A program made the position numbers and the translations under genes. This document shows positions 34,334 to 43,801 of a DNA stretch of 64,000 bases, one piece after another. The stretch spans positions 248,001 through 312,000 of the forward strand of contig NZ_JAUOTP010000005.1 in assembly GCF_030546695.1 (NCBI RefSeq). Reading direction: 5' to 3'. Origin of the DNA: Sphingomonas natans (GTDB lineage: Bacteria > Pseudomonadota > Alphaproteobacteria > Sphingomonadales > Sphingomonadaceae). The notes below the pieces were generated by a model. It saw only the letters and a list, made by a program, of their open reading frames with translations. It ran no database searches and was not told where the DNA came from. Within the stretch, counting starts at the first letter, position 1, and each line of letters begins with the position of its first letter.

Positions 34334-35113
34334 TCAGGGTTTTAGAAAATCGATTATCGCAGCGGCAAGATCGTCCGGTGCTTCGAGCGGTGCCAGATGT
34401 GCGGCATCCAGCGCGACATGCACCGCCCCGTCAATCGCGGCGATCAGATGTTCGCCATGTCCGTCATGCGGGGTCGAGGAATCTTTCCGACCGGTCACGG
34501 TCAGCGTCGGGACCTGGATATTCGCGAGCCGGGCAGCCAGGTTCATGTCGCGAATGGCGGCCGCGCACCCGGCGTAGCCGGCCGGATCCATATTGAGCAG
34601 TCCGCGCAGGACCGTCGCGGCGACGTCCGGTCGCTCGGCTGCAAAGTCCGGCGACAGGAAGCGCGACATTGCGAGATCCGCGATCCCGGCCATTCCCTCG
34701 GCGCGGACCTTATCGACCCGCGCTGTCCACGCGAATCTGTCCATGGTTGACGAGGTGCAGACGAGAACGAGGCTGGTAACCCGACCTGGCACGTCGAGGG
34801 CAAGCTGCATCGCGATCATGCCGCCCAGAGAAACGCCCGCGATAGCGCCGGCGCGCACATCCGCCGCATCCATTGCTGCCCGCACGTCCGCCGCCAGCAG
34901 AGCCAGCTCGTAATCGCACATCGACACGTCCGAGGCACCGTGTCCGCGTGTATCGATGCGGAGGAGCGAGAATTCGCGCCGAAGCGGGACCAGGGCCTCC
35001 GCCCAGAGATCCATGTCGGTTCCGATCGAATTGAGCAGGACCAAGGGCCGCTTTTGCGGATCGCCCTCGACCTTCCAGTAGATATTTGCGCCCTGCGAGC
35101 GAACGAAGGGCAT
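34334..35113 (-). CDS. pcaD: 3-oxoadipate enol-lactonase
   Basis: 259-residue alpha/beta hydrolase that opens the enol-lactone to 3-oxoadipate. Landmarks are PLVLLNSIGTDMDLW, RIDTRGHGASD, and nucleophile S95 in GVSLGGM; the catalytic His is in DAAHLAPLEAP. The start ATG at 35113 shares a base with the stop of the CoA-transferase beta gene (TGATG). A longer frame upstream only overlaps that gene. It receives the muconolactone isomerase product. Confidence 0.93.
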   Translation of the reverse strand: MPFVRSQGANIYWKVEGDPQKRPLVLLNSIGTDMDLWAEALVPLRREFSLLRIDTRGHGASDVSMCDYELALLAADVRAAMDAADVRAGAIAGVSLGGMIAMQLALDVPGRVTSLVLVCTSSTMDRFAWTARVDKVRAEGMAGIADLAMSRFLSPDFAAERPDVAATVLRGLLNMDPAGYAGCAAAIRDMNLAARLANIQVPTLTVTGRKDSSTPHDGHGEHLIAAIDGAVHVALDAAHLAPLEAPDDLAAAIIDFLKP

Positions 35114-35766
35114 CAGGCCGAGTCCGCCGGAACAGGCTCTGCCGCGAAGGCCACGCCGGTCTTCGTGCGCACCTCCTGGAGCGACACGCCAGGGGCGAGC
35201 TCGAGAAGCCGCAGACCCGGCTTGTCGCACGCCATGACGCACAAATCCGTGATGATGAGATCGACGCACGCCTTGCCCGTCAACGGCAACGTGCACTGCG
35301 CAAGGATCTTCGGGTCGCCCGCTTTGTTGGCATGATCCATGACGACGACCACGCGTTTCACGCCCGCGACCAGGTCCATGGCACCCCCCATCCCCTTCAC
35401 CATCTTCCCGGGGATGGTCCAATTGGCGATATCGCCTGCCTCGCTGACCTCCATCGCCCCCAGTACCGCCATGTCGATATGCCCGCCGCGGATCATCGCG
35501 AAGCTGTCCGCCGACGAGAAGAAACTCGAAGTCGGCAACGCCGTGATCGTCTGCTTGCCCGCATTGATCAAGTCCGGATCGACGGCCTCGCGGTCCGGAA
35601 ACGGCCCGATCCCCAGCATTCCGTTTTCCGACTGGAGCGTGACGTCCAACCCCGCCGGCACGTAATTGGCGACGAGGGTCGGAATGCCAATCCCCAGATT
35701 GACGTAAAACCCGTCTTGCAACTCAGTGGCAGCGCGGGCCGCCATCTGTTCGCGTGTCCATGGCAT
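35113..35766 (-). CDS. pcaJ: 3-oxoadipate CoA-transferase subunit B
   Basis: 217-residue beta subunit of the succinyl-CoA:3-oxoadipate CoA-transferase. The catalytic glutamate is E47 in the SENG motif ([11 protein letters not shown]). Other family blocks are [15 protein letters not shown] and [18 protein letters not shown]. Its start abuts the stop of the alpha-subunit gene at 35766, so the two are made together. Confidence 0.94.
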   Translation of the reverse strand: MPWTREQMAARAATELQDGFYVNLGIGIPTLVANYVPAGLDVTLQSENGMLGIGPFPDREAVDPDLINAGKQTITALPTSSFFSSADSFAMIRGGHIDMAVLGAMEVSEAGDIANWTIPGKMVKGMGGAMDLVAGVKRVVVVMDHANKAGDPKILAQCTLPLTGKACVDLIITDLCVMACDKPGLRLLELAPGVSLQEVRTKTGVAFAAEPVPADSA

Positions 35767-36476
35767 CAGGCGGCTTCCCGCTGACGTACGGTCAGTTTCT
35801 CGATCCGTTTTTCATTGATCGTACTCAACACAACCCGATCGACATAGATGCCTGGCGTATGAATGCAGTCGGGGTCAAAGCTTCCGGCCTCGACGATCTC
35901 CTCAACCTCGGCGACGGTTACGCGCCCAGCCGTGGCCATGTTCGGATTGAAATTGCGGGCTGTCTTCCGGAACATCAGATTGCCGGCCGGATCGGCGCGC
36001 CACGCCTTCACGATTGCGAGGTCAGCACGCAACCAGGTTTCGCGGACATAGTCCTCGCCGTCGAACGTCTCGACCGGTTTGCCCTCTGCCACCAGCGTCC
36101 CGACGCCGGTCTTGGTATAGAAAGCCGGGATACCTGCGCCGCCAGCCCGGATGCGCTCGGCGAGCGTGCCTTGTGGCGTGAGTTCGAGTTCGAGATCGCC
36201 CGATAGATATTGCTGTTCGAACAGTTTGTTCTCGCCGACGTAGGACGAGATCATTTTGCGGATCTGTCGGGTTTCGAGGAGCATCCAGAGGCCGAAGCCG
36301 TCCGCCCCGGCATTGTTCGAAATCACGGTCAGATCTTTGACGCCGCTTGCCCGGATTTCCGGGATGAGACTCTCCGGATTGCCCGACAAGCCGAACCCCC
36401 CGGACATGATCGTCATGCCATCGAAAAGCACGCCTTCAAGCGCCGCTGCCGGGCTGTCATAGGTCTTCTTCTTCAT
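35766..36476 (-). CDS. pcaI: 3-oxoadipate CoA-transferase subunit A
   Basis: 236-residue alpha subunit. The CoA-binding glycine loop is [12 protein letters not shown] (about residues 24-35), followed by LTVISNNAG and [10 protein letters not shown]. It starts 124 bases after the benD-type stop; that spacer holds no recognisable gene. It activates 3-oxoadipate with CoA for the thiolase. Confidence 0.94.
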   Translation of the reverse strand: MKKKTYDSPAAALEGVLFDGMTIMSGGFGLSGNPESLIPEIRASGVKDLTVISNNAGADGFGLWMLLETRQIRKMISSYVGENKLFEQQYLSGDLELELTPQGTLAERIRAGGAGIPAFYTKTGVGTLVAEGKPVETFDGEDYVRETWLRADLAIVKAWRADPAGNLMFRKTARNFNPNMATAGRVTVAEVEEIVEAGSFDPDCIHTPGIYVDRVVLSTINEKRIEKLTVRQREAA

Positions 36477-36600
36477 GGCTTGTCCTCGCGCGCGCCTTGG
36501 AAGGCGACGAATAATTGATTGACCGGCACTATCCCGAGCAGGCTTGCGCCGAGAAGCAGCGGGGCCGCCGCGGTCCGGGGATGGTTGTCATCGCCCTCTG

Positions 36601-37377
36601 TCAACCGAGATCGCCGCCGGCCACGGGCAGGACCGACCCGGTGATGTAGGACGCCTCGTCCGAGGCCAGAAAAAGGATCGGGGCGACTTGTTCGTCGAGG
36701 GTGGCGTATCGTTTGACGAAGGTCGAGTTCGTTACCTGTTCGACCGCTTCCGCCATCCAGGCCTGCTCGCGGGCATTGTCGCCTTCGGGATTTCGCGGCA
36801 CCCGGCGGGCCGGGGCGGTCGTTCCACCGGGCGCAGTCGCCACGACCCGGATGCCGTGCTGGGCATATTCCATCGCCAGGCTCTGGGTGACCGCGTTGAT
36901 TCCGCCTTTTGCTGCTGAATATGGCACGCGCCGGATGCCACGTGTCGCGTTGGACGAGACGTTGACGATCGTCCCGCCGCCTTGGCTGATCATGATCGGC
37001 AGGACCGCGTGACACGCCCATAAGGTCGGCATCAGCGAGCGCCGGATCTCGTCCTCGATCTGCGCGGGTGTGAATTCGGCGAAGGGACGCATCCGGATGG
37101 CTCCCCCGACATTGTTGATGAGAATGTCGATCCGGCCGAATGTCGCCACGGCCTCGCGCATGGCGGCGGCCGCGCCCTCGCTTTCCTCAAGGTCACAAGA
37201 GAACGACGCGGCCCGCGGGCCGGCTTCGGCCGCAACGTCGGATACGAACCCAGCTTTGTCGACGAGGAGCACGTGAGCCCCCTCGGCGGAAGCGCGCAAA
37301 GCGACGCCGCGGCCAATGCCCTGCGCCGCCCCGGTGACCACGATGACTTTCCCGGTGAACCGGTCAGAAAAGATCAT
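36601..37377 (-). CDS. benD: Benzoate cis-diol dehydrogenase
   Basis: 258-residue SDR that oxidises and decarboxylates the benzoate cis-1,2-diol to catechol. NAD motif GAAQGIGRG (residues 16-24), NNVGG, catalytic Ser near 141-142 and Y153-x3-K157 (YSAAKGG). The ATG overlaps the benC stop by four bases (ATGA). The RPFAEFTPAQIEDEIRRSL segment is typical of BenD-like enzymes. Confidence 0.92.
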   Translation of the reverse strand: MIFSDRFTGKVIVVTGAAQGIGRGVALRASAEGAHVLLVDKAGFVSDVAAEAGPRAASFSCDLEESEGAAAAMREAVATFGRIDILINNVGGAIRMRPFAEFTPAQIEDEIRRSLMPTLWACHAVLPIMISQGGGTIVNVSSNATRGIRRVPYSAAKGGINAVTQSLAMEYAQHGIRVVATAPGGTTAPARRVPRNPEGDNAREQAWMAEAVEQVTNSTFVKRYATLDEQVAPILFLASDEASYITGSVLPVAGGDLG

Positions 37378-38408
37378 GCGACCTCCACCTTCGGCTGTGC
37401 GGGGATGAACTTCTCGTAATAGAAGTTTGCCGGCGTGACGCCGAGCTCCGCAACATGCAGCCGAACGGTTTCTACCATCTCGGGCGGCCCACACAGGTAG
37501 ATGTCGACGTTGCCCTCGGCCAGATGCATTGCGTCGAGATGCGCAATCACCCGGCCGGTGCGGGTGTGGACCTCACCCAGGCCAGAGCAGGTCGTGATGA
37601 TGGTGAGGTCCGGGATGCGCGTTGCAAGCCTGGCGATCTGCTCCATCCCGACCAGATCGGTTACGTTACGTACGCCGTAGATCAGGGTGACCGGGTGCCC
37701 AGCGGTCCCTTCAGCGGCCAGCACCTCCAGCATCGACAGGATCGGCGCAATGCCTGTTCCCCCTGCGACGAACAGCAATGGCCGCTGCGGCGCACGCAGG
37801 TAGAAACTGCCGAGCGGGCCGCGCAACGTCAGCCGGTCGCCAGCCTTCGCCATCTTCTCCAGATGGCGGCTCATCAATCCACCCGCGACGTTCCCGATCA
37901 CAAATGTGCCAGTATCGGCGCCGGGCCGCGAACTAAACGAGTAGGACCGCGTCTCATCAGCGGCCCCCGGCACCGCAATGTTCACATATTGACCGGCCAG
38001 AAAGTCCGGCAAGCTTCCGCTTGCCGCGCGGACCGCCAGACCGAGACGGCGGTTCGAAAGCTGATCGACCGCAACGATCTCGACCGCAATATCCTCGGCC
38101 TTCAGCTTCAACGCCCCGGACGGCACGGGTACGGCGATGACGCAATCGGAGGAGACCTCCATCTGACAGGTGAGCACAAGGCCCTCGGCGGCCTCGGCTG
38201 CCGTCAGGGCATCATCGATATACTCATCGCCGAGTTCATATTCGCCCTGCTCGCAGCGGCATTTGCAGGTGCCGCATACGCCATCCGAGCAGTCCATCGG
38301 CAGGTTGATCTTATTGCGAAATGCTGCGTCCAGCACTTTCTCGCCTGCGTTGCAGTCGATGAAGCGAGTTGCACCATCCTCAAAATTCAAAGCAATACGA
38401 AAACTCAT
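37374..38408 (-). CDS. benC: Benzoate dioxygenase reductase (ferredoxin + FAD/NADH)
   Basis: 344-residue one-component electron-transfer protein. An N-terminal plant-type [2Fe-2S] ferredoxin domain has ligands C40, C45, C48 and C81 (DCSDGVCGTCKC). Then an FAD domain with RSYSFSSRP and an NAD domain with VAGGTGIAP and CGPPEM. The order ferredoxin-FAD-NAD is that of BenC. It should serve BenAB; whether it can also reduce the salicylate-5-hydroxylase ferredoxin is unlikely but open. Confidence 0.94.
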   Translation of the reverse strand: MSFRIALNFEDGATRFIDCNAGEKVLDAAFRNKINLPMDCSDGVCGTCKCRCEQGEYELGDEYIDDALTAAEAAEGLVLTCQMEVSSDCVIAVPVPSGALKLKAEDIAVEIVAVDQLSNRRLGLAVRAASGSLPDFLAGQYVNIAVPGAADETRSYSFSSRPGADTGTFVIGNVAGGLMSRHLEKMAKAGDRLTLRGPLGSFYLRAPQRPLLFVAGGTGIAPILSMLEVLAAEGTAGHPVTLIYGVRNVTDLVGMEQIARLATRIPDLTIITTCSGLGEVHTRTGRVIAHLDAMHLAEGNVDIYLCGPPEMVETVRLHVAELGVTPANFYYEKFIPAQPKVEVA

Positions 38409-38429
38409 GGCGACCTCTCGACCAGACGA

Positions 38430-38918
38430 TCAGACGTGATAAACGTCGATAACCTGGTGAATGTAATCGTTCTTTAACACGATCTTCTTGTTAGTGATTA
38501 GCAGCGTATCGCCGCTAGCGTCGATCGCGTAGAAGGATGTGCCGAAAAAACTGTGCGTTTCCTTGTAGCGGTGGCTGAGAGTGTGCCAGTTGAAGCGCAC
38601 ATTGATCGCGTCTCCCTGCTCGCCAAGCACCTCGATGTTCGTGACATGGTGGTTGGTACGCGGCTCGGGCATGCTCGCGCTTGAACGCTCTGTTTTGATG
38701 CGAAACACCCGATCTTCAAGCCCGTCGCGGTTCGGGTAATAGATCAGCGAGATTTCCCGCTGCGGATCCTCCACGATCCGATCGTCATCATCCCACGCCG
38801 GCATCCAGAAGACAGCGGTTGGCGCGTAGCAGTCCAGCCACGCTTCCCAATCCCGATCATCAAGCAACCGGGCCTCGCGATACAGGAAATCGACGATTTG
38901 CTGATAGGACGGCTTCAT
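38430..38918 (-). CDS. benB: Benzoate dioxygenase small subunit
   Basis: 162-residue beta subunit; opens with [27 protein letters not shown] and has the conserved WMPAWDDDD and NHHVTNIEV pieces. The ATG overlaps the benA stop by four bases (ATGA at 38915-38918). Structural role in the alpha3beta3 oxygenase. Confidence 0.94.
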   Translation of the reverse strand: MKPSYQQIVDFLYREARLLDDRDWEAWLDCYAPTAVFWMPAWDDDDRIVEDPQREISLIYYPNRDGLEDRVFRIKTERSSASMPEPRTNHHVTNIEVLGEQGDAINVRFNWHTLSHRYKETHSFFGTSFYAIDASGDTLLITNKKIVLKNDYIHQVIDVYHV

Positions 38919-40297
38919 GCGGCCACCTTCAGCCCACCGCCGGGCCGGACGGCATTCCCGCCATTGTCGCCCCCATTCCGATCGATGGCGGCCAGCAAGG
39001 CCCTCGCCCAATATTCGTGCTGCCGGACGAAAAGACCCTCGTCTTCGCTGCGCGAGCCGCTCAGACGTGGCTCGAGGCCCTGCGCCCTGGCATTGTCATC
39101 CGGGCCCGGGAGCCAGTGTCCGGCGCCACGGCTGAGATCGTTCCACAAGTCGCCGGCACCTTCATACGCGACCTGGCAGGCGCGGAATTCCTCCAGGTCG
39201 TCTGGCGTCCCCATGCCGCTGACGTTGAAGAAATCCTCATATTGCCGGATCCGCAGCGCGCGCTCCGACGCGGCCTCGTTTTTCGGTGCGAAACAGTAGA
39301 TCGTGACCTCGGTCTGATTGACGCTGATGGGCCGGACGACACGGATCTGTGTCGAAAACTGATCCATCAGATAGACGTTGGGATACAGACCGAGATTGCG
39401 GGTTTGACCGAGAATGCGATCGGCACGCTCCTGACCCAGCCGGGCGGCCATTTCCGCGCGGTGGGGATAGTTGGGGCGCACTTCCGGATTGAGTACGTTG
39501 GTCCACAGCAGAATATGGCCATGATCGAACGCGTAAACGCCGCCGACGCTCTTCGACCATCCGTTGGCATCAACCGTGGGCGTGCCAGCGGCTTCATAAT
39601 TGCGGCGCCCCATCGTGGCCGAATAGTTCCAGTGAACCGAACTGACATGATAGCCGTCCGCCCCGTTCTCCATCTGCAGCTTCCAATTGCCATCATAGAT
39701 ATAGGACGAGTTGCCGCGCAGAACCTCAAGTCCGTCGACCGCTTGATCCACCATCTGGTCAATGATGAAGCGGGTGGTTCCGAGGTGGTGTTCAAGCGGA
39801 AGGACATCAGGATTAAGGCTGCCAAAGAGGAAGCCGCGATAGCTCTCGAACCGTGCGACCTTGGTCAGGTCATGTGAACCGTCAGTGTTGAATGTTCGCG
39901 GATAGTCGCCCGTCTTGCCGTCCTTGACCTTCAGCAAACGGCCCGTATTGGCGAACGTCCAACCGTGAAACGGACAGGTGAAGCTCGTCTTGTTCCCATG
40001 CTTGCGGCGGCACAGCATCGCGCCGCGATGCGCACAGGCGTTGATGACAGCATGAAGTTCGCCGCTTTTGTCGCGGCTAATGATGACCGGCTGTCGACCA
40101 ATCATGGTCGTATAATAGTCGTTCGTGTCTGGGATCTGGCTTTCGTGCGCCAGATACACCCAATTGCCCTCGAAAATGTGCTTCATCTCGAGCTCGAAAA
40201 GATCCGGATCGGTGAAGACGTCCCGCCGGCACCGGAACAAGCCAGCCTCGGCATCTTCAACCACTGCGGTCTCGAGGCGTTCGCGAAGAAGTTCCAT
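38915..40297 (-). CDS. benA: Benzoate 1,2-dioxygenase large subunit
   Basis: 460-residue Rieske oxygenase alpha subunit that converts benzoate to its cis-1,2-dihydrodiol. Rieske ligands C88-x-H90 and C108-x2-H111 ([17 protein letters not shown]). Mononuclear iron ligands D214-x2-H217-x4-H222 (DGYHVSSVH). It lies 23 bases after catA, and the downstream benB, benC and benD complete the enzyme. Close to the BenA length (about 450). Toluate dioxygenase XylX is the main alternative and is not separable by motif alone. Confidence 0.94.
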   Translation of the reverse strand: MELLRERLETAVVEDAEAGLFRCRRDVFTDPDLFELEMKHIFEGNWVYLAHESQIPDTNDYYTTMIGRQPVIISRDKSGELHAVINACAHRGAMLCRRKHGNKTSFTCPFHGWTFANTGRLLKVKDGKTGDYPRTFNTDGSHDLTKVARFESYRGFLFGSLNPDVLPLEHHLGTTRFIIDQMVDQAVDGLEVLRGNSSYIYDGNWKLQMENGADGYHVSSVHWNYSATMGRRNYEAAGTPTVDANGWSKSVGGVYAFDHGHILLWTNVLNPEVRPNYPHRAEMAARLGQERADRILGQTRNLGLYPNVYLMDQFSTQIRVVRPISVNQTEVTIYCFAPKNEAASERALRIRQYEDFFNVSGMGTPDDLEEFRACQVAYEGAGDLWNDLSRGAGHWLPGPDDNARAQGLEPRLSGSRSEDEGLFVRQHEYWARALLAAIDRNGGDNGGNAVRPGGGLKVAA

Positions 40298-40320
40298 GAG
40301 ATTAGCTCCCTCGATTGGAT

Positions 40321-41214
40321 TCAGGCGACTTCGAGTCTGATTCGGCTCGATATCTGCTGCTCGTGACGGTCCTCGGCCCTCTGCAGTCTGAAGTCGAAAG
40401 CGATGTAAGCAGAATCGCCCTGGCGGTTGGGAACAGGCAGGAGACCCTCGCGCGTACCGAAGGCAAAATCGTCCGCTGCGAAGGGGTCGTCGCCAAAATT
40501 GATTTGCGTCGTCAGGTGGCGATAGCCCGGCGCCTCGACGAAAAAGTGCACATGAGCCGGGCGATTGCCGTGGCGACCGAGCGCGATCATAAGCTGATCT
40601 GCCGAGCCCCCCGGCGGAACGCTGTAGCCGTTCGGCATTTTCGAATGGAACGCGTAGCGACCATCCGCGCCGAGCTTGATGCGGCGGCGATTGTTGAACG
40701 GCGTCTGCGCGCTCGTCGGGTCAAAGTGCGAATAAAAACCTTTCGAGTTCGCATGCCAGACATGGACGATGGCGTTCTCGACGGGCTCATTGTCCGGCCC
40801 TATGATCCGGCCCGTCATGTAAAGTGTACAAGTATCATCGGGGTCAGACGAAAGATCGGCGTCGTTCTCAACCAGTGGCGCCCCCTCGACATAAAGCGGC
40901 CCCTCAATGGTGCGCGGCGTTCCGCCGGTCAGCCCTGCTTCGGCGTCCTTTGCGTCCATGTAGAGGTCGAGGAAATGCTCGAGACCGACACCGGGCATGA
41001 GCAGGCCGAATTCGGGCGCGCCGGCCTGGAGAAAGCTGACGGCACCCCACATCTCGTCTTCGGAAATGTCGTGACAAACGATGAGAGCCATCAGCGACTC
41101 AACAAGGTCGCGCAAGATTGCTTTGAGTCGAGGGTTTCCCTGATCCGACTCCGCGCCAACCACGCGATCTAACAGACGTTGGACCTCGTCAGTCTTTACG
41201 AAACTCGTATCCAT
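40321..41214 (-). CDS. catA: Catechol 1,2-dioxygenase
   Basis: 297-residue intradiol enzyme that opens catechol to cis,cis-muconate using Fe(III). Iron ligands fit the family spacing: Y161 (GFYSHFD), Y197 (GYSVP), H221 and H223 (PAHVHFFV). The N-terminal helical dimerisation segment is present. It follows catC by 30 bases. Hydroxyquinol dioxygenase is a related alternative, but the location between catC and benA supports catechol. Confidence 0.94.
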   Translation of the reverse strand: MDTSFVKTDEVQRLLDRVVGAESDQGNPRLKAILRDLVESLMALIVCHDISEDEMWGAVSFLQAGAPEFGLLMPGVGLEHFLDLYMDAKDAEAGLTGGTPRTIEGPLYVEGAPLVENDADLSSDPDDTCTLYMTGRIIGPDNEPVENAIVHVWHANSKGFYSHFDPTSAQTPFNNRRRIKLGADGRYAFHSKMPNGYSVPPGGSADQLMIALGRHGNRPAHVHFFVEAPGYRHLTTQINFGDDPFAADDFAFGTREGLLPVPNRQGDSAYIAFDFRLQRAEDRHEQQISSRIRLEVA

Positions 41215-41244
41215 GAACGCTCTCCTGATTATCGTGTTGGCCGA

Positions 41245-41535
41245 TCAGCGATCGTTGTCGCGGATGGAAGAGGGATGGCGACACAGCGCCGTCACACGAA
41301 CGTCCATGAACGGATAAAGCGGAAGCCCCATCAGGACGTCGTGGAGCTCAGCGTTGTCCTCGACGTCGAAAATACTCACATTTGCGTATTGCCCGACGAC
41401 CCGCCAGATGTGGCGCCAGACGCCCTTTTCCTGGAGGTCTTGCGAGAGCTTCTTTTCCGCGGTCTTCAGTCGGTTGAACTCATCCTGATCGAACCCGATC
41501 GGGACGTTCACGTCCATCTCAACCTGGAACAGCAT
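41245..41535 (-). CDS. catC: Muconolactone isomerase
   Basis: 96-residue enzyme that shifts the double bond of muconolactone to give 3-oxoadipate enol-lactone. The family opening MLFQVEMDVNVP is followed by WRHIWRVVGQYANVSIFDV and LPLYPFMDVRVTALCRHPS. The length matches CatC (about 96). Starts two bases after the catB stop. Confidence 0.95.
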   Translation of the reverse strand: MLFQVEMDVNVPIGFDQDEFNRLKTAEKKLSQDLQEKGVWRHIWRVVGQYANVSIFDVEDNAELHDVLMGLPLYPFMDVRVTALCRHPSSIRDNDR

Positions 41536-41537
41536 GA

Positions 41538-42695
41538 TCAGGACCTCTCGGAGACAGCGTGAAGACGAGGAGCAACCCGGTCGCGCCGGTAGAAATCGAC
41601 ACGATCCGCGTCGAGCGTGACGCCGAGGCCCGGTCCATCCGGCACCTCCAGTTCGAAATCGGCGTAGCGTAGGGGCTCGGCGAGGATCTCTTCGGTCAGC
41701 AACAGTGGTCCGAAAAGCTCGGTACCCCATTCGAGCGAGGGCAGCGTGGCACAAAGATGTGCCGATGCGGCTGTGCCGACTCCGGCCTCGAGCATCGTGC
41801 CCCCATACAGCCCAACGCCGGCGGCTTGCGCGATCGTGGCAACCGCATGCGCGGGAAGAAGCCCCCCCGACTGCGCGATCTTGACCGCGAAAATCCGCGC
41901 GCCCGCTCGTGATGCGATCGCAAAAGCGTCGAGCGGCCCGTGCAGCGCCTCGTCCGCCATCAGCGGAATGATGTGCTTGGCCGACAGGCGCGCCATTGCC
42001 GAGATGTCACCACGTCTCACCGGCTGCTCGACCAGGTCCACGCCCGCATCTTGCAGCATCCGCATCCCCAGATCGGCCTGCGCTTCGCTCCAATGTTGAT
42101 TTACATCGACCCGCACGCTGCCGCGATCGCCGATCGCGCGCTTGATCTCCGCGACATGGGCGACGTCGTCGCGTACCGCGTGCTTGCCGATCTTGAGCTT
42201 GAAGATGCGGTGCCGCCTCGCTGTCAGGACGCGCTCCGCTTCCTCGATGTCGCGTCCCGTATCGCCGCTGGCGAGCGTCCAGGCGACGGGGAGCCGGTCG
42301 CGGACCCTGCCACCGCCAATAAGCTCGGAGACCGGGATGCCCAACCGCCGTCCGGCCATGTCGAGAAGGGCCGTCTCGACCGCGCACTTGGCGATATGGT
42401 TGCCCGCGACGCTCTTGCCGATGGTCGCCATCGCTAGGCCAACACGGGTCGGGTCACACGTCTTCAAGATGGGCGCGATATATGTGTCGATCGCGAGCTT
42501 GATGCTCTCGGGACTCTCTTCGCCGTAGCTGAGACCCCCAATGGTCGTCCCCTCGCCTACACCCTCGATACCGTCCGCATCACGGATCCGGACGAGGACG
42601 ATCGATTGGTGGCGCATCGTCGTCATCGCAAGAACGTGCGGCCGAATAGTCGGCACATCTACGATGAAGGTATCGATCTCTCCGATCGGGGCCAT
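41538..42695 (-). CDS. catB: Muconate cycloisomerase
   Basis: 385-residue enolase-superfamily enzyme that converts cis,cis-muconate to muconolactone with Mn2+. Catalytic residues match the family spacing: K167-x-K169 (FKLKIGK), metal ligands D198, E224 and D248, and K272 (FAVKIAQSGG). First gene of the train; its ATG lies about 91-105 bases from the ATAC-N7-GTAT site in the divergent region. Confidence 0.95.
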   Translation of the reverse strand: MAPIGEIDTFIVDVPTIRPHVLAMTTMRHQSIVLVRIRDADGIEGVGEGTTIGGLSYGEESPESIKLAIDTYIAPILKTCDPTRVGLAMATIGKSVAGNHIAKCAVETALLDMAGRRLGIPVSELIGGGRVRDRLPVAWTLASGDTGRDIEEAERVLTARRHRIFKLKIGKHAVRDDVAHVAEIKRAIGDRGSVRVDVNQHWSEAQADLGMRMLQDAGVDLVEQPVRRGDISAMARLSAKHIIPLMADEALHGPLDAFAIASRAGARIFAVKIAQSGGLLPAHAVATIAQAAGVGLYGGTMLEAGVGTAASAHLCATLPSLEWGTELFGPLLLTEEILAEPLRYADFELEVPDGPGLGVTLDADRVDFYRRDRVAPRLHAVSERS

Positions 42696-42785
42696 AGACC
42701 TCGGACATCCTTGCTTTTATATTTGCTAAGGGCGAGGTTATGCCGCGCTCCCGAGGCAGGCAAAGATCATTGCGGTCTGAAGGGC

Positions 42786-42800
42786 ATACTCGGAAGGTAT
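42786..42800. promoter_or_regulatory. ATAC-N7-GTAT operator (BenM/CatM-type)
   Basis: ATAC at 42786-42789, seven bases, GTAT at 42797-42800, perfectly palindromic and extended to CATAC/GTATG. This is the consensus of the muconate-responsive LysR regulators BenM and CatM of Acinetobacter. It lies in the catB/LysR divergent region, five bases before the LysR GTG start, overlapping its ribosome site, so it could serve activation of catB and autorepression. An AAATATAAAAGC segment nearer catB (about 42716-42727 on the minus strand) is a plausible catB -10. Confidence 0.7.
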
Positions 42801-42805
42801 GAACG

Positions 42806-43732
42806 GTGGATCTTCGGCAGCTTCGATATTTCGTCACGCTTGCCGCAGAGAAGAATTTCAACAAGGCGGCTGAGCGCCTCAACATGGCGCAGCCGCCCCT
42901 CAGCCGCTCCGTTCAGCAGCTTGAAGCTGAGCTTGGCGCAGATCTTGTGGATCGAACGAGCCGGCCCCTGGCGTTAACCCCGGTAGGCCAGCTGTTCCAC
43001 GATCAGGCTGTTCAGGTGCTCCGCCGGGTCGATGACATGCGGACGATGATGCGCAGCGCGATCGCGACCGAGCGGCGCCGCTTCACGATCGGGTTCGTCG
43101 CCTCGACCATTTATGCGCGGCTACCCGCCCTCATCCGCGAATTTCGTGCGGAATTGCCAAGCGTCGATCTCTCCTTGGTGGAAAGCACGACACTCGATCA
43201 GATTGCGGCGCTCAAGGAGGGCAGGATCGATATTGGTTTCGGGCGCATCCGCTTCGAAGATTCCGCGGTTCGCCGTACTGTCCTGCGGCTTGAGCCGCTG
43301 GTAGTAGCGGTGCCGGCATCAAGCCCGCTTGGACAGGACGGGCGGGCGGTACCGCTGTCGGTGATCGCGAAGGAACGCCTGATCGTGTATCCCAGCGCAC
43401 CGCGACCCAGTTATGCGGATCAGGTGATCTCGTTGTTCCGCGACAACGGCTTAGAACCGAACGTGGTGCATGAAGCCCGTGAACTGCAGATCGCGATCGG
43501 ACTGATTGCCGCGGAGGAAGGAGTGGCCGTCATTCCTGAATCTGTCCGACGCGCGAGAAGCGACGACGTGCGTTATATAGAACTGGCAGAATCTGCTTGG
43601 TCCCCTATCATCATGAGCCATCGAGACGGCGATTTTTCTCCTGAGATCGTAGCGTTCATGCGCATCATCGCCCGCAAATATAGCGACTGGGGCTACCCGG
43701 TCCCTGAGGCACTGCTGCCGCCGGAGTCCTGA
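42806..43732 (+). CDS. catR: LysR-type regulator of the cat/ben train, CatR/BenM-like
   Basis: 308-residue LysR protein. Helix-turn-helix near residues 17-36 (FNKAAERLNMAQPPLSRSVQQLE), with the BenM/CatM-like opening MDLRQLRYFVTLAAEKNF. The effector domain has FTIGFVASTIYARLPALI and SIVESTT-like LSLVESTTLDQ, as in muconate-responsive members. The GTG start at 42806 follows GGAAGG. It is divergent from catB and its start is directly downstream of the palindromic site. Effector muconate (and possibly benzoate) is inferred from family. Confidence 0.9.
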   Translation: MDLRQLRYFVTLAAEKNFNKAAERLNMAQPPLSRSVQQLEAELGADLVDRTSRPLALTPVGQLFHDQAVQVLRRVDDMRTMMRSAIATERRRFTIGFVASTIYARLPALIREFRAELPSVDLSLVESTTLDQIAALKEGRIDIGFGRIRFEDSAVRRTVLRLEPLVVAVPASSPLGQDGRAVPLSVIAKERLIVYPSAPRPSYADQVISLFRDNGLEPNVVHEARELQIAIGLIAAEEGVAVIPESVRRARSDDVRYIELAESAWSPIIMSHRDGDFSPEIVAFMRIIARKYSDWGYPVPEALLPPES

Positions 43733-43801
43733 TCGCCGCCGCAATAATCCGCCCGCGAAGGCTGCGGCGCTCGAAGAAGCCGGCCACCGCCTGCCAAATG
43801 G

